Source: Clostridium nigeriense (GTDB lineage: Bacteria > Bacillota > Clostridia > Clostridiales > Clostridiaceae). Taken from it: a stretch of 64,000 nucleotides of DNA. The stretch is taken from positions 1,999,791-2,063,790 of the forward strand of contig NZ_LT575472.1 in the NCBI RefSeq assembly GCF_900086595.1, written 5' to 3'. The notes under the pieces are model-generated. The model had not been told where the DNA came from and did not search any database. It worked only from the letters and a program-made list of their open reading frames with translations. Below are positions 46,370-57,163 of the stretch, one piece after another (position 1 is the stretch's first letter; every line of letters begins with the position of its first letter). A program made the translations under genes and the position numbers.

Positions 46370-47590
46370 ATGTTTAAAAGATTATTAACTAAGAAACTTA
46401 TAAAAATAATAACCATAGTAATTATTATTTTTATAGGTTATAGTTCTAAAAATGTACTAGCAAATGAAAATGACATAAATATTAATAATGAAATAACTGA
46501 AGCCGGAAGTATCCTTGAAAACCCAGAGGTAAATAATAAATTAAATTCTCTATACAGTTATATAAATAATGTAAAATCTGAAATTGAAATTTTAAATGAT
46601 TTGGATCCGGTAGAATATATAAAAGGGTATATTAAAAATGGAGAAGGAAATTTATCATTAAAAACAATAAGTAATGCTATAGTAAGTTTCTTATTTAAAG
46701 AGGTGAAAACTGTACTTACTTTGTCAATTAGTATTATTATAATTGCCATTATGTGCTCTTTACTAAAAAATTTGCAATCAGCATTTTCTAATGAAGGGAT
46801 TTCTAATATTGCTTTTTTTGCATGCTATGCAATTTTAATAATAATTTTATCTAAAAGCTTTATTGTATCTATTAATATAGCTCTAGATATTATTAAAGAT
46901 TTATCAGACTTTATGGCAGCAATATTGCCTGTACTAGTAATAATGCTAGGTTCTATTGGAGGATTTACCCAAGCAGCAACTATGGATCCAATAATTATGG
47001 GAGCAACATTAATAATACCAAGAATTTATACAACTGTAATAATACCATTAATACTTATAACCTTTGTTTTAGAATTTACAAATAATATATCATCTGAACA
47101 TAAAATAGGCAATTTGTGTAAGCTGACAAAACAAACAACTATATGGATACAGGGAATAATATTAACTGTATTTATAGGATTACTAACCGTAAGAGGGATA
47201 ACTTCTTCAACTATAGATGCAGTTACTTTAAAAACAGCAAAGTTTGCAATTGATAATTTTATACCTATAGTAGGAAAAGCTTTTTCCGATGCTATTGCTT
47301 CTGTTGCAGGATATTCATTAGTAATAAAGAATGCTGTTAGTTCTATTGGGCTAATTGTTATTATCTTCATGATGATTTATCCAATAATTAAACTTATATT
47401 AATCTCATTTGTTTATAAGCTTACTGCAGCTGTTATAGAACCAATAAGCGATAAAAGAATAACTAGCTCTATTGCTTCAGCAGGGGATTCCTTAATATTA
47501 CTAATGTCTTGTGTATTATCAGTAAGTTTAATGTTTTTTGTTTTGTTAGCTATAATGGCATCAGCTGGCAAATTTGTTATAGGGGGATAG
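46370..47590 (+). CDS. spoIIIAE: Stage III sporulation protein AE
   Basis: A 406-residue polytopic protein with a cleavable signal peptide (about 10-31), an extracytoplasmic region (about 32-105) and about seven membrane helices. Family segments such as FMAAILPVLVIMLGSIGG near 185 and IGNLCKLTKQTTIWIQGI near 247 are visible. It is the main membrane subunit of the SpoIIIA channel. Confidence 0.93.
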   Translation: MFKRLLTKKLIKIITIVIIIFIGYSSKNVLANENDININNEITEAGSILENPEVNNKLNSLYSYINNVKSEIEILNDLDPVEYIKGYIKNGEGNLSLKTISNAIVSFLFKEVKTVLTLSISIIIIAIMCSLLKNLQSAFSNEGISNIAFFACYAILIIILSKSFIVSINIALDIIKDLSDFMAAILPVLVIMLGSIGGFTQAATMDPIIMGATLIIPRIYTTVIIPLILITFVLEFTNNISSEHKIGNLCKLTKQTTIWIQGIILTVFIGLLTVRGITSSTIDAVTLKTAKFAIDNFIPIVGKAFSDAIASVAGYSLVIKNAVSSIGLIVIIFMMIYPIIKLILISFVYKLTAAVIEPISDKRITSSIASAGDSLILLMSCVLSVSLMFFVLLAIMASAGKFVIGG

Positions 47591-47594
47591 ATGG

Positions 47595-48176
47595 ATGGAT
47601 GAAATAAAAGGGTTTATTATAACCTTAGTAAGTATGCTTATTTTAATTACTGCAATAGAATTGATATCACCAGATAATAGTATGAAAAAATATTTGAAAT
47701 TTGTTTTAGGTACAATTTTAATAGCAGTTATGATAAGTCCTATATTTTCATTTATTAGTAAAGGAGAAGATGGATTATCAAAAAAAGTGGAGGAATATAT
47801 ACAATTAGTAGATAATAAATCTTTTGAAGCAAATGAAGTATATAAGGAAAATACAAATGAAATTGCTTTTAGAGAAAACTTAGAAAAAAACTGTAACAGA
47901 TTATTAAAGGAGAAATTTGAGAATTTAGAGTTTGAGTCAGCAATAGAATGTGAAGTTAATATGGGTAATATATCTTATTCAATCAATGGAATCAAAATTA
48001 AAGTTAAGGATAAAGGAGTTTCTAAAATAGAAAAAATAGTTATAAGTCGTGAAGAGAAAAGTACAGAAGTATCTTCGTCAAATGAAGAAGTAAGTAATCA
48101 AGAGGAAATTATAAATTATTTATCACAAACTTTTAATATAACTAAAGATAAGATAATGGTATATAAAATGAATTAA
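47595..48176 (+). CDS. spoIIIAF: Stage III sporulation protein AF
   Basis: A 193-residue protein with two N-terminal membrane helices (about 7-25 and 36-54) and a ring-forming extracytoplasmic domain (about 80-190). The start ATG at 47595 follows GGGGGAT; a nearby ATG at 47591 is out of frame. Low sequence conservation is normal for SpoIIIAF; the call uses topology and operon position. Confidence 0.87.
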   Translation: MDEIKGFIITLVSMLILITAIELISPDNSMKKYLKFVLGTILIAVMISPIFSFISKGEDGLSKKVEEYIQLVDNKSFEANEVYKENTNEIAFRENLEKNCNRLLKEKFENLEFESAIECEVNMGNISYSINGIKIKVKDKGVSKIEKIVISREEKSTEVSSSNEEVSNQEEIINYLSQTFNITKDKIMVYKMN

Positions 48177-48189
48177 TGGGAGTGAGAAA

Positions 48190-48795
48190 ATGGGAAAAAG
48201 TAAAATTAAAGGTGATTTGGCAAATATAATTAATGATAAAAAGTTTTTAAACGTCGTAGTAATAGCACTAATATTAGCTTTTGTATTACTTGCCATAAGT
48301 TTTTTAAGTAACACAAGAAAAAAGAATGAAAAAGAGTCATTGAACTCTAATTTAGTAAGTTCAAGCAATTTAGAAGAAGAGGCTAAAACAACTGTAGATA
48401 ATTATGAAGAAAATGAGAAGCAAGAGTTAACAAAGTTGTTAGGTAAAATAGAAAATGTTGGACAAGTAGAGGTTATGATTTATTTTAAAACTGGTGAAGT
48501 CAAGGTACCTGCAACAGAGAAAACTACCCAAGAAGCAGTAACAGAAGAAACAGATAGTCAAGGTGGTAAGAGAGCAACTACGCAACAAACAGGTGGAAGC
48601 AAGGTAGTAATGTCTGGCGATGGTAGCAAGAATGAGCCATATATACTACAAGTGAATAAGCCTGAGATAAATGGAGTTTTAATAGTAGCGGAGGGAGCTA
48701 CTAGTGCTAAAGTTAAGTATGATATACAAGTTGCAGTATCTACATTATATGGCATTTCAATAGATAAGGTTAATGTATATCCTATGAAATATTAG
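48190..48795 (+). CDS. spoIIIAG: Stage III sporulation protein AG
   Basis: A 201-residue protein with one membrane helix (about 20-38) and the ring-building domain, which forms the large SpoIIIAG ring in the intermembrane space. The family's GKIENVGQVEVMIYF near residue 81 and INGVLIVAEGA near 160 are present. A Gln/Thr-rich insertion (about 110-140) separates the two halves, matching the beta-insertion of this subunit. Confidence 0.92.
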   Translation: MGKSKIKGDLANIINDKKFLNVVVIALILAFVLLAISFLSNTRKKNEKESLNSNLVSSSNLEEEAKTTVDNYEENEKQELTKLLGKIENVGQVEVMIYFKTGEVKVPATEKTTQEAVTEETDSQGGKRATTQQTGGSKVVMSGDGSKNEPYILQVNKPEINGVLIVAEGATSAKVKYDIQVAVSTLYGISIDKVNVYPMKY

Positions 48796-48834
48796 CATAT
48801 AAATAATATGAAAAATAGATGGAGGGAAGTTTAA

Positions 48835-49356
48835 ATGACAAAAAAACAATTTGGTATTATTTTCACACTTATGGCTCTTATAGTGTGCGTAGGAGTTATA
48901 GCAGCCAGGATAAATAAAACTGGTTTAAATGATCCAACAGATTTTAGCCAAGTAATATCACAACAAGGAACAGATAATGAAAAAGATAAAGATGAAGAAA
49001 CTTTAGGAAGTCAAGAGTATTTTTATGCTCTAAGAAGTGAAAAAGATAAAAAGGATGCAGTTACCATACAACAATTAACTGAACTTATAGCTAACGAGCA
49101 AACATCTCAAGAAGAAAAGGATTTAGCATCAAATGAATTAAGAGTTAAGACTATGCTAAAGGATAAAGAAGGAAGTGTGGAAGTAAGTATAAAAAATAAA
49201 GGATTTGAAGATGTATTATGTTCAATAGAGGGAGATAATAATGTAAGAGTAGTTGTAAAAGCAGAGGAACTAACAGAAGCAGATACAGTTTCAATTCAAG
49301 AAATAGTAGAAAATGTAACTGGTATAAGTGATGTAATTATTGAACCAAAGAAATAA
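48835..49356 (+). CDS. spoIIIAH: Stage III sporulation protein AH
   Basis: A 173-residue protein: N-terminal membrane segment (about 7-24), linker, and the YscJ/FliF-like ring domain (about 85-172), which binds SpoIIQ across the intermembrane space. The conserved DVLCSIEGDNNVRVVVKA and GISDVIIEPKK end are visible. It is somewhat shorter than the Bacillus protein, mostly in the linker. It ends the spoIIIA operon; a sigma-A promoter for the next gene starts five bases after its stop. Confidence 0.92.
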   Translation: MTKKQFGIIFTLMALIVCVGVIAARINKTGLNDPTDFSQVISQQGTDNEKDKDEETLGSQEYFYALRSEKDKKDAVTIQQLTELIANEQTSQEEKDLASNELRVKTMLKDKEGSVEVSIKNKGFEDVLCSIEGDNNVRVVVKAEELTEADTVSIQEIVENVTGISDVIIEPKK

Positions 49357-49360
49357 TTCG

Positions 49361-49389
49361 TTGTAATATAAACTTAGCTTTGATATAAT
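49361..49389 (+). promoter_or_regulatory. Sigma-A promoter for the Asp23 gene
   Basis: TTGTAA (49361-49366), a 17-base spacer and a perfect TATAAT (49384-49389), 47 bases before the ATG. Confidence 0.75.
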
Positions 49390-49436
49390 TAACATATGAA
49401 AGAGTTTTGAATTCAAAACGCTTAGGAGGTAATCAA

Positions 49437-49823
49437 ATGGATAATAAGAATTACGAAGAAAATTTAGGCATAGTAAAAATTTCTGATGAAGTTGTAAGTG
49501 TAATAGCTGGAATAGCTGCAGAAGAAATAAATGGAGTAGAGGATCTACAACATCTAGTAGGTAATAACATATCACAATTGTTAAAGGGTAAGAAAAACGC
49601 TGGCAAAAACGTTAGAGTAACATTAAATGAAGATTATGCAATAATAGAGTTAAATCTAGCAGTTGAGTATGGTGTTAAGATACCTGAAGTTGTAAATGCT
49701 GTTCAAGAAAATGTTAAGAAAACTGTTGAAACTATGACAGGGTTAAATGTAACTGCAGTTAATATTAATGTTCAAAGCATTTATGTTCCAAAAACTGAAA
49801 AAGAAGAAAATAAAGAAAATTAA
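49437..49823 (+). CDS. Asp23/Gls24 family envelope stress response protein
   Basis: A 128-residue Asp23/Gls24 (YqhY-like) protein. The start is ATG at 49437 after AGGAGGT (49423-49429); an in-frame start at 49407 precedes that site. The domain shows VKISDEVVSVIAGIAAEEI near residue 11, VRVTLNEDYAIIELNLAVEYG near 60 and TGLNVTAVNINVQSIYV near 100. In Firmicutes this gene sits near nusB and fatty-acid or isoprenoid genes; the exact role is unsettled. Confidence 0.92.
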   Translation: MDNKNYEENLGIVKISDEVVSVIAGIAAEEINGVEDLQHLVGNNISQLLKGKKNAGKNVRVTLNEDYAIIELNLAVEYGVKIPEVVNAVQENVKKTVETMTGLNVTAVNINVQSIYVPKTEKEENKEN

Positions 49824-49826
49824 TCT

Positions 49827-49858
49827 CACCCTCTGATTTTTCAGAGGGTGTTTTTCTT
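49827..49858 (+). terminator. Terminator after the Asp23 gene
   Basis: A 10-bp GC-containing stem (CACCCTCTGA with TCAGAGGGTG), TTTT loop and T run. Confidence 0.9.
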
Positions 49859-49946
49859 GTGCTTTAAATAATTTTGTTGTAGTATATTTATGATTAGAAA
49901 GTTATATAAGGTTAATAATATTATTAACAATACTTAGGAGGATATT

Positions 49947-50351
49947 ATGAATAGAAAAAGATCGAGAGAAATAGCAATGGAATTACTATTTGGGATGACT
50001 TTAAGCAAAAACACATTAGAGGAAACAATTGAAACTTTTCTAGAAGATTATGAAATGAAATTAAACACTATAGATTTAGAATACATAAAAAAAATTCTTA
50101 ATAAACTAGAAGAAAATAAAGTAGTAATTGATACTAAAATAGAAGAAGCTTTAACTAATTGGAAGATAGATAGAGTTTCGAAAGTAAATTTATCAATATT
50201 AAGGCTTGCAATAGGAGAGATGCTATATATAGATGATGTTCCAGAGAAAGTTGCTATTAACGAAGCTATTGAAATGACTAAAAAGTATTCTGATGAAAAG
50301 AGTGTTTCTTTTATAAATGGAGTACTAGATAAAGCATTTAAAAATTTATAA
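49947..50351 (+). CDS. nusB: Transcription antitermination factor NusB
   Basis: A 134-residue all-helical NusB, which with NusE (S10) binds boxA RNA in rRNA antitermination. It begins [15 protein letters not shown] and has the conserved [20 protein letters not shown] and [33 protein letters not shown] precedes the ATG. Confidence 0.95.
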   Translation: MNRKRSREIAMELLFGMTLSKNTLEETIETFLEDYEMKLNTIDLEYIKKILNKLEENKVVIDTKIEEALTNWKIDRVSKVNLSILRLAIGEMLYIDDVPEKVAINEAIEMTKKYSDEKSVSFINGVLDKAFKNL

Positions 50352-50373
50352 TGAAAATGGGGGCTGTTTTATA

Positions 50374-51237
50374 ATGGGGAAGATAATAGATGGTAAAATG
50401 ATTTCTCAAGATATAAAAGATGAGATAAAAAATTTTGTGGAAAATAGAAAAAATAGAGGTCTTAGAGCTCCTAAAATAGTTTCACTTTTAGTTGGGAATG
50501 ATGGAGGATCAATTTATTATATAAACAGTCAAGAGAAGTTAGCTACTTCTCTTGGGGTTAGTTTTAATAAATTATTATTAGATGAAAAAATAAAAGAAGA
50601 TAAACTTATAAACTTAATAGAAGATTTAAACAGAGATAAAAATGTTGATGGAATAATAGTTCAGCTTCCTTTACCTAATGGTTTAAATGAAAAGAAAATA
50701 ATAAATACTATTTCGCCAAGTAAAGATATAGACTGCTTAACCTTTAATAATCAAGGAAAGCTTTATTGTGGAGATAAAGTATTTTTACCTTGCACACCAA
50801 ATTCAGTAATAACATTATTAGAAAGATATAATATTGAATTAGAAGGTAAAAATGTAGTGGTTGTTGGAAGAAGTAATATTGTAGGCAAACCAGTAGCGCA
50901 GCTATTACTTAATAAAAATGCAACTGTAACTATATGTCATTCTAAAACAAAGAACTTAAAAGATATATGTAAAAATGCAGATATACTAGTAGTAGCAATT
51001 GGAAAAGCAAAATATATTAATAAGGAATATGTGAATAAAGATTCTATAATATTAGATGTAGGTACATCTTCATATAATGGAAAAATTACTGGTGATGTTG
51101 ATTTTGATAATGTTATCAATGAAATAAAAATGATAACCCCAGTTCCAGGAGGAGTTGGAGCCTTAACTACTACTTTATTAATTAGGAATTCATGTGAGGC
51201 GTTAGAATACAATGAGAATGAAAACTTTAACAGTTAG
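50374..51237 (+). CDS. folD: Methylenetetrahydrofolate dehydrogenase/cyclohydrolase FolD
   Basis: A 287-residue bifunctional FolD, oxidising methylene-THF to methenyl-THF and hydrolysing it to 10-formyl-THF. The catalytic region [15 protein letters not shown] near residue 49 holds the key Tyr and Lys; [43 protein letters not shown] (NADP Rossmann) and [19 protein letters not shown] follow. The last motif usually reads GGVGPMT; here Ala-Leu replaces Pro-Met. It overlaps xseA by 26 bases. Confidence 0.94.
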   Translation: MGKIIDGKMISQDIKDEIKNFVENRKNRGLRAPKIVSLLVGNDGGSIYYINSQEKLATSLGVSFNKLLLDEKIKEDKLINLIEDLNRDKNVDGIIVQLPLPNGLNEKKIINTISPSKDIDCLTFNNQGKLYCGDKVFLPCTPNSVITLLERYNIELEGKNVVVVGRSNIVGKPVAQLLLNKNATVTICHSKTKNLKDICKNADILVVAIGKAKYINKEYVNKDSIILDVGTSSYNGKITGDVDFDNVINEIKMITPVPGGVGALTTTLLIRNSCEALEYNENENFNS

Positions 51238-52405
51238 TGAGGTTAATAATTATATAAAAAAAATATTAGATAATGATTTTATACTAAATAATTTAATAGC
51301 AAGAGGAGAAATATCTAACCTAAAGTATCATAGTAGTGGACATATATATTTTTCCTTAAAGGATTCAGTAAGCAAAATCAATTGTGTAATGTTTAAAAAT
51401 AGTAGCATGGGTCTTGATTTTAAATTAGAAGATGGTATGCAAGTTATAGCTAATGCAAGATGTTCTATTTATCAAGGAACAGGTGCTCTTCAACTATATG
51501 TAGAGAAATTACAAAAAGAGGGACTTGGAGAACTTCATATTAAATTTGAAGAACTTAAGAAGAAACTACAAGAGGAAGGTTATTTTAATGAGGAACATAA
51601 AAAATCCATTCCTAAAATGCCTAAAAGAATAGGAGTAGTAACATCAGAAACTGGAGCAGTAATTAGAGATATAATAAATGTAACTAGAAGAAGAACTTCG
51701 TTAGTAGATATTGTATTATATCCAGCCTTAGTTCAAGGAGAAGGAGCTTACAAATCTATAATAAAAGGAATTAAATATTTCAATGAAAAAAAGAATGTGG
51801 ATACAATTATTATAGGTAGAGGTGGTGGTTCTTTAGAAGAGTTATGGAATTTTAATGAAGAAGAACTAGCAATAGAAATATTTAAGTCTAAAATACCTAT
51901 TATATCTGCAGTTGGACACGAAGTTGATTTTACAATTTCAGATTTTGTTAGTGATTATAGGGCTTCAACACCATCTCAAGCAGCAGAAATAGCAGTTCCC
52001 TTGGAAAGTGATATAATAAATACAATAAAGGATTACGAAAGTAAAATTAATAAAATAATTTTAGATACAATAAAATACGAAAAAGGAAGGCTAGATAATT
52101 ATAAAAGATTACTATACTCAAATAGTCCTGAAGTTATTTTATCTAATTCTTATATAGAAATAGATAGAGTCTATGAAAGGATAAGTAATATATTTATAAA
52201 TAGGATGGAAAAAGAAAAAATAAGAATTAAATCATTAAATGATTTAATTGAAGCACATAATCCAATTAATGTACTTAAGAAGGGATTTACAATTGTTGAA
52301 GATACAAATAATAATATAATATCTTCTAAAAAACAATTAGAAGGTATTGAGGAAATTAATATAATATTTAATGATGGAAAAGTTAAGACTAAAATTTTAA
52401 AATAA
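51212..52405 (+). CDS. xseA: Exodeoxyribonuclease VII large subunit
   Basis: A 397-residue XseA: N-terminal OB-fold (about 5-100, with [20 protein letters not shown]), catalytic domain with [13 protein letters not shown] near 143, [16 protein letters not shown] near 200 and [20 protein letters not shown] near 230, then coiled coil. It degrades single-stranded DNA with XseB. Two in-frame ATGs at 51212 and 51218 are possible starts; GAGG at 51196-51199 serves either. Confidence 0.95.
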   Translation: MRMKTLTVSEVNNYIKKILDNDFILNNLIARGEISNLKYHSSGHIYFSLKDSVSKINCVMFKNSSMGLDFKLEDGMQVIANARCSIYQGTGALQLYVEKLQKEGLGELHIKFEELKKKLQEEGYFNEEHKKSIPKMPKRIGVVTSETGAVIRDIINVTRRRTSLVDIVLYPALVQGEGAYKSIIKGIKYFNEKKNVDTIIIGRGGGSLEELWNFNEEELAIEIFKSKIPIISAVGHEVDFTISDFVSDYRASTPSQAAEIAVPLESDIINTIKDYESKINKIILDTIKYEKGRLDNYKRLLYSNSPEVILSNSYIEIDRVYERISNIFINRMEKEKIRIKSLNDLIEAHNPINVLKKGFTIVEDTNNNIISSKKQLEGIEEINIIFNDGKVKTKILK

Positions 52406-52437
52406 AATTTCAAAAAGTAAAAGGGAGTAGAAAGTTT

Positions 52438-52650
52438 ATGGCTAAAAAAGAATCCTATGAAGATATGATGCTTAATCTTCAAGATATTTTAAGTAAGATG
52501 GAAAATAATGAACTTCCGCTTGAAGAATTAATGAAAGAATATGAAAATGGAGTAAAGCTAATAAATAAATTATATAAAACTATAAATTCTTTAGAGGGTA
52601 AATTAACTGTAATTAAAGAAAATATGGAAATGGAGCTAAAGAATGAGTAA
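52438..52650 (+). CDS. xseB: Exodeoxyribonuclease VII small subunit
   Basis: A 70-residue helical protein with the XseB pattern ([20 protein letters not shown] ... EYENGVKLI). It overlaps the next gene by eight bases. It pairs with XseA, encoded just upstream. Confidence 0.93.
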   Translation: MAKKESYEDMMLNLQDILSKMENNELPLEELMKEYENGVKLINKLYKTINSLEGKLTVIKENMEMELKNE

Positions 52651-53518
52651 TAAAATTAATTATTATAGGGATTATATAAATAATTATTTAAATTTGTATT
52701 TTAAGGGCAAAGGAAGTTATAATAGAATTATATATGATTCAGCAAGCTATAGTATTAATATAGGGGGAAAAAGAATTAGACCTATATTATTTTTATTAAC
52801 TTATGGATTATATAAAGATAATTATGAAGACGTAATAGAAATGGCCTCAGCAATAGAAATGATTCATACTTATTCACTTGTTCATGATGATCTGCCATGT
52901 ATGGATAATGATGATTTAAGAAGAGGAATGCCAACTAATCATAAAAAGTTTGGGGAAAGTATAGCTGTTTTAGCGGGAGATATGCTATTAAATGAGGCAA
53001 TGAGTATGCTTATGAAGTTTTCTATAAAAAATGGTGATAAAGCTTTACTAGCTTCAAAAGAAATAGCAGAAGCAGCTGGACCGGAAGGTATGATTGGTGG
53101 TCAGATAGTAGATATTATCAATGAAAACAAACAAATATCAAAAGATGAGCTTATTTATATGCATAATAAGAAAACTGGTGAACTTATACGAGTATCTATA
53201 GTAGCAGCAGCTATATTAGCAAATGCTCCTAAAGAAGATATAAAGATACTAAATGATTTTGGTTTAAAACTTGGGTTAGCCTTTCAAATAAAAGATGATA
53301 TTTTAGATATTGTTGGAGATGTTTCGAAACTTGGTAAAAATACAAAAAGCGATGAAAATAATCATAAATCAAACTTTATATCCTTATTTGGATTAGAGTA
53401 TTGTGAAAATGAATGTATAAAATTAACAAAAGAATGTGTTGAATTGCTGAAGGGCCTTTCTGTAAATGCTATAGAATTAGAAGATTTAACTTTAGAGTTA
53501 TTAAATAGGGAATTTTAA
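52643..53518 (+). CDS. ispA: Polyprenyl (farnesyl) diphosphate synthase
   Basis: A 291-residue short-chain trans-prenyltransferase. The first Asp-rich motif is in [20 protein letters not shown] near residue 80 and the second in [10 protein letters not shown] near 217; [10 protein letters not shown] near 35 is the diphosphate-binding segment. The two residues between the DD pairs indicate the bacterial type making farnesyl or geranyl diphosphate. It supplies lipid-carrier precursors with dxs next door. Confidence 0.92.
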   Translation: MSNKINYYRDYINNYLNLYFKGKGSYNRIIYDSASYSINIGGKRIRPILFLLTYGLYKDNYEDVIEMASAIEMIHTYSLVHDDLPCMDNDDLRRGMPTNHKKFGESIAVLAGDMLLNEAMSMLMKFSIKNGDKALLASKEIAEAAGPEGMIGGQIVDIINENKQISKDELIYMHNKKTGELIRVSIVAAAILANAPKEDIKILNDFGLKLGLAFQIKDDILDIVGDVSKLGKNTKSDENNHKSNFISLFGLEYCENECIKLTKECVELLKGLSVNAIELEDLTLELLNREF

Positions 53519-53537
53519 TAGAAAGAAAGGTTTAATT

Positions 53538-55397
53538 ATGGGTAGAATATTAGATAAAATTACCTCTCCTGAAGGAGTAAAAGAGTTAACTAATGTTGAA
53601 TTAGAAGTTTTAGCTAATGAAATAAGAGAATTCTTAATAGATAGTGTATCTAAAACAGGAGGACATTTAGCTTCTAATTTAGGCGTAGTAGAACTTACTA
53701 TAAGCTTATTTAAGAGCTTTAATTTAGAAAAAGATAAAATAGTATGGGATGTTGGACATCAATGTTATGTTCATAAAATATTGACAGGTAGAAAAGAACA
53801 ATTTGATAAATTGCGACAATACAATGGATTAAGCGGGTTCCCTAAAAGGTGTGAAAGTAAATATGATGCCTTTGATACAGGGCATAGTAGTACTTCTATA
53901 TCTGCGGCTTTAGGAATGGCGAGAGCTAGAGATATTAAAAAAGAAAAAAATGAAGTTATAGCAGTTATAGGTGACGGTGCCTTAACTGGAGGGATGGCTT
54001 TAGAAGCTTTAAATGATGTTGGATTTAATAAAACAAAAATGATAGTTATTTTGAATGATAATCAAATGTCTATTTCACCTAATGTTGGTGGTTTATCAAT
54101 GCATTTAAATAAATTAAGAATGGAACCGAAATATAATAAACTAAAGTCAAATATAAATGAAACTTTAAAAACATCAAAAACAGGAGAAAAGGTAGCAAGT
54201 TGCATATCAAGATTTAAGGATAGTTTAAAGCAATTTATTGTTCCTTCCATGCTTTTTGAAGATATGGGTTTGAAATATATAGGTCCTATAAATGGACATG
54301 ACATAGAAACTTTAACAGAAGTGCTTGAAATGGCAAAAAATATTGAGGATCCTGTAATAATTCATGTTGTTACAAATAAGGGAAAAGGCTATGAACTTGC
54401 TGAGAAGAATCCTAATAAATATCATGGTGTAAGCCCATTTGATTTAGAAAGTGGAGAAACTAATATACCTAGTAAGCGAACTTATTCTAAAGCCTTTGGA
54501 GATGCAATGATTGAATTAGCTAAAGAGGATGAAAAGATAGTAGCTATTACAGCAGCAATGCCTGATGGAACAGGACTTAAAGATTTTGCTAAAGAGTATC
54601 CTAATAGATTTTTTGATGTTGGAATAGCAGAGGGGCATGCTACTACATTAGCAGCAGGTTTTGCAGCAGCAAATCTAAAGCCTGTTTTTGCAGTATATTC
54701 AACATTTTTACAAAGGGCTTTCGATCAAGTGATTCATGATGTATGTATTCAAAACATGCCAGTGGTATTTGCAATAGATAGAGCTGGATTAGTTGGAGAA
54801 GATGGAGAAACTCATCAAGGAATTTTTGATTTATCTTACCTTTCAGAAATTCCCAATATGACTGTGTTAGCACCTAAGCATTTAGATGAAGTTAAGGTAA
54901 TGCTAAAATGGGCTTTAGATCATAATGGTCCCGTTGCTATAAGATATCCAAGAGGAGCTGATATTTGTAAGGAAATTATTCCACTTAATACAGTTGAATT
55001 CGGGAAATGGGAAAAGATAGTATTAGGAGAAAAAGTGGCAATTGTAGCTGTAGGAAAGATGTTGCAACATGCTTTGTTAGCAAGAGAAATATTAATAAAC
55101 AAAGGTATTAATCCAATGATAATTAATGCTACTTTTGTGAAACCTTTAGATGACGGTATGTTAATGGAATTAATAAAAGATAATTATAATATTGTAACTA
55201 TTGAAGATAACATGATTAATGGAGGCTTTGGCAGTTATGTATTAATGAAATTAAGCGAGTTAGGCTTTAAAAAGAAATTTAAAGCTTTAGGATTTAATAA
55301 TACATTTGTTCCTCAGGGAGATGTGAAGATATTATATAAAGAAAATAATTTAGATCCAGAAGGAATTGCAGAATCTATTATAGAACTTAATGAATAA
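53538..55397 (+). CDS. dxs: 1-deoxy-D-xylulose-5-phosphate synthase
   Basis: A 619-residue thiamine-diphosphate enzyme, first step of the MEP isoprenoid pathway (pyruvate plus glyceraldehyde-3-phosphate). The thiamine-binding [18 protein letters not shown] lies near residue 149, GHVAS-type residues in [16 protein letters not shown] near 40, [15 protein letters not shown] near 415 and the C-terminal transketolase domain after 490. Length is standard. GAAAGG precedes the ATG. Confidence 0.96.
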   Translation: MGRILDKITSPEGVKELTNVELEVLANEIREFLIDSVSKTGGHLASNLGVVELTISLFKSFNLEKDKIVWDVGHQCYVHKILTGRKEQFDKLRQYNGLSGFPKRCESKYDAFDTGHSSTSISAALGMARARDIKKEKNEVIAVIGDGALTGGMALEALNDVGFNKTKMIVILNDNQMSISPNVGGLSMHLNKLRMEPKYNKLKSNINETLKTSKTGEKVASCISRFKDSLKQFIVPSMLFEDMGLKYIGPINGHDIETLTEVLEMAKNIEDPVIIHVVTNKGKGYELAEKNPNKYHGVSPFDLESGETNIPSKRTYSKAFGDAMIELAKEDEKIVAITAAMPDGTGLKDFAKEYPNRFFDVGIAEGHATTLAAGFAAANLKPVFAVYSTFLQRAFDQVIHDVCIQNMPVVFAIDRAGLVGEDGETHQGIFDLSYLSEIPNMTVLAPKHLDEVKVMLKWALDHNGPVAIRYPRGADICKEIIPLNTVEFGKWEKIVLGEKVAIVAVGKMLQHALLAREILINKGINPMIINATFVKPLDDGMLMELIKDNYNIVTIEDNMINGGFGSYVLMKLSELGFKKKFKALGFNNTFVPQGDVKILYKENNLDPEGIAESIIELNE

Positions 55398-55408
55398 AGG
55401 AGATAAAA

Positions 55409-56218
55409 ATGTCTGGAAAAAAAGAAAGACTTGATATACTTTTAGTTGAAAAGGGAATATTTACTTCAAGAGAAAGAGCAAAGACAAACATTATGGCAGG
55501 AAAAATATTTGTTGATGGGCAAAGAGTGGATAAAGCTGGAGAAAAAGTTAATGTAGATGCAGATATCATTTTCAAAGGCCAAGAAATGCCATATGTAAGT
55601 AGAGGTGGACTAAAGCTTGAGAAAGCAATGAAGGAGTTTAATTTATCTTTAAATAATAAAGTATGTATGGATATAGGGGCTTCAACAGGTGGATTTACGG
55701 ATTGTATGTTGCAAAATGGAGCTGTTAAGGTTTTTTCTGTTGATGTAGGATATGGACAGTTTGCATGGAAGCTAAGAACAGATCCTAGGGTAGTTTGCAT
55801 GGAGCGAACTAATATTAGGTATGTAACCCCAGAAGATATAGGAGAAAAATTAGATTTTGCATCGATTGATGTTTCCTTTATTTCATTAAAGAAAATTATG
55901 CCTGCAACATTAAATTTATTAAGTGACATTGGAGAAGTGGTTGCGCTGATAAAACCTCAGTTTGAAGCAGGGAAGGAAAAGGTTGGCAAAAAAGGTGTTG
56001 TTAGAGATATAAATGTTCATAAAGAGGTCGTGATGGGCATTGTTGAATATTTACAAAGTGAAAATTTAAATATTCTATCTTTAAGTTATTCACCTATTAA
56101 AGGACCAGAAGGAAATATAGAGTATTTAGTATATTTTAGTAAAGATAAAAATAAAGAAAGTACTTTTAATGTAGAAGATGTAGAAAAGGTCGTAAATGAA
56201 TCTCATGATTTATTATAA
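55409..56218 (+). CDS. tlyA: TlyA-family rRNA 2'-O-methyltransferase (YqxC)
   Basis: A 269-residue protein with an N-terminal S4 RNA-binding domain (about 6-65) and an FtsJ-like Rossmann methyltransferase (about 70-245). The SAM loop MDIGASTGGFTDCMLQNGA is near residue 88, followed by FASIDVSFISLKKIMP and LIKPQFEAGKEKVGKKGVVRD. TlyA methylates cytidines in 16S and 23S rRNA and is also described as a hemolysin; the rRNA role fits this gene order (dxs-tlyA-nadK-argR-recN). Confidence 0.92.
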   Translation: MSGKKERLDILLVEKGIFTSRERAKTNIMAGKIFVDGQRVDKAGEKVNVDADIIFKGQEMPYVSRGGLKLEKAMKEFNLSLNNKVCMDIGASTGGFTDCMLQNGAVKVFSVDVGYGQFAWKLRTDPRVVCMERTNIRYVTPEDIGEKLDFASIDVSFISLKKIMPATLNLLSDIGEVVALIKPQFEAGKEKVGKKGVVRDINVHKEVVMGIVEYLQSENLNILSLSYSPIKGPEGNIEYLVYFSKDKNKESTFNVEDVEKVVNESHDLL

Positions 56219-56230
56219 TGTTTAAAGTTA

Positions 56231-56276
56231 ATTTTATTAAAGACTTCTTGATTAAGCTTGAAGTCTTTAATAAAAT
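56231..56276 (+). repeat. 17-bp perfect inverted repeat between tlyA and nadK
   Basis: ATTTTATTAAAGACTTC (56231-56247) and its exact reverse complement (56260-56276) enclose a 12-base loop. No T tract follows, so it is not a typical terminator. It lies in the nadK leader, 34 bases before the GTG. Confidence 0.75.
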
Positions 56277-56310
56277 ATATGGCTATAAGTACACTATGGG
56301 GGGCATTATT

Positions 56311-57162
56311 GTGAAAAAGGTTGCAATTGCAATTAATCTATCAAAAGATAAAAATAAAGAATTGGCTTTAATAGTAGAAAAAAAGCTATATGAATATTTC
56401 GACAATGTAGAGATAATTATGCTTAATAGTTATGATATAATAAATTATAAGTTTAAGGAATTACTTGATCTTATAATAGTCTTAGGCGGAGATGGAACTA
56501 TATTAAGTGTAGCTAGAGGTATTAATGGGAAATTAGATGTTCCTATTCTAGGAATAAACATAGGGAATTTAGGATTTTTATCAAGTATTGAATTTTCAGA
56601 TATAGATAAAGCTTTTAAGAAACTAAAGGATGGAAATTATTCTTCTGAAAAGAGAATGTTATTAACTTGCAATTTACCTTTAGAAAAGAAGATTAATGAA
56701 TCATTAGCATTAAATGATATAGTAATTGCTAGAGGCAGCTTGTCTAGAATGATAAAATTTGAAATATTTATTGATGGAAAAAGGTATTATAATTTTAAAG
56801 GAGATGGATTAATTATTGCAACTCCTACAGGATCTACTGCATATTCATTTTCAGCTGGAGGACCATTTGTTTATCCTACTGTTGATGCAATTACATTGAC
56901 ACCAATATGTGCCCATACTACAGGTGTTCAACCTATCGTACTAAATAGTAATAGTAATATTCAAGTTAAAATAGTAAATAATAATGAGGAATTTAATATT
57001 ATTTTTGATGGTCAAAAAACAGTTACTCATAATGAAGAAGCTATAATAAATATAAAAAAAGCAAAAGAGTATGCTAAGATAATTTTGTTTGATGATTATG
57101 ATTATTTTAAAGTATTACGGGCAAAGATTATAAATAATTGGAAAGATTGTGAAGGTGATTAA
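56311..57162 (+). CDS. nadK: NAD kinase
   Basis: A 283-residue ATP-NAD kinase making NADP. The start is GTG at 56311 because GGGGGG (56298-56303) lies seven bases upstream and the family's N-terminus ([13 protein letters not shown]) begins there; a 31-codon upstream extension is open but runs through the inverted repeat. The catalytic [11 protein letters not shown] is near residue 57, NLGFLSSIE near 88 and [21 protein letters not shown] near 165. Confidence 0.94.
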   Translation: MKKVAIAINLSKDKNKELALIVEKKLYEYFDNVEIIMLNSYDIINYKFKELLDLIIVLGGDGTILSVARGINGKLDVPILGINIGNLGFLSSIEFSDIDKAFKKLKDGNYSSEKRMLLTCNLPLEKKINESLALNDIVIARGSLSRMIKFEIFIDGKRYYNFKGDGLIIATPTGSTAYSFSAGGPFVYPTVDAITLTPICAHTTGVQPIVLNSNSNIQVKIVNNNEEFNIIFDGQKTVTHNEEAIINIKKAKEYAKIILFDDYDYFKVLRAKIINNWKDCEGD

Positions 57163-57163
57163 T

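Noticed and set aside
55387..55929. A 180-codon minus-strand frame over tlyA
   Set aside because: It mirrors the tlyA coding sequence, has no ribosome site of its own and no recognisable family.
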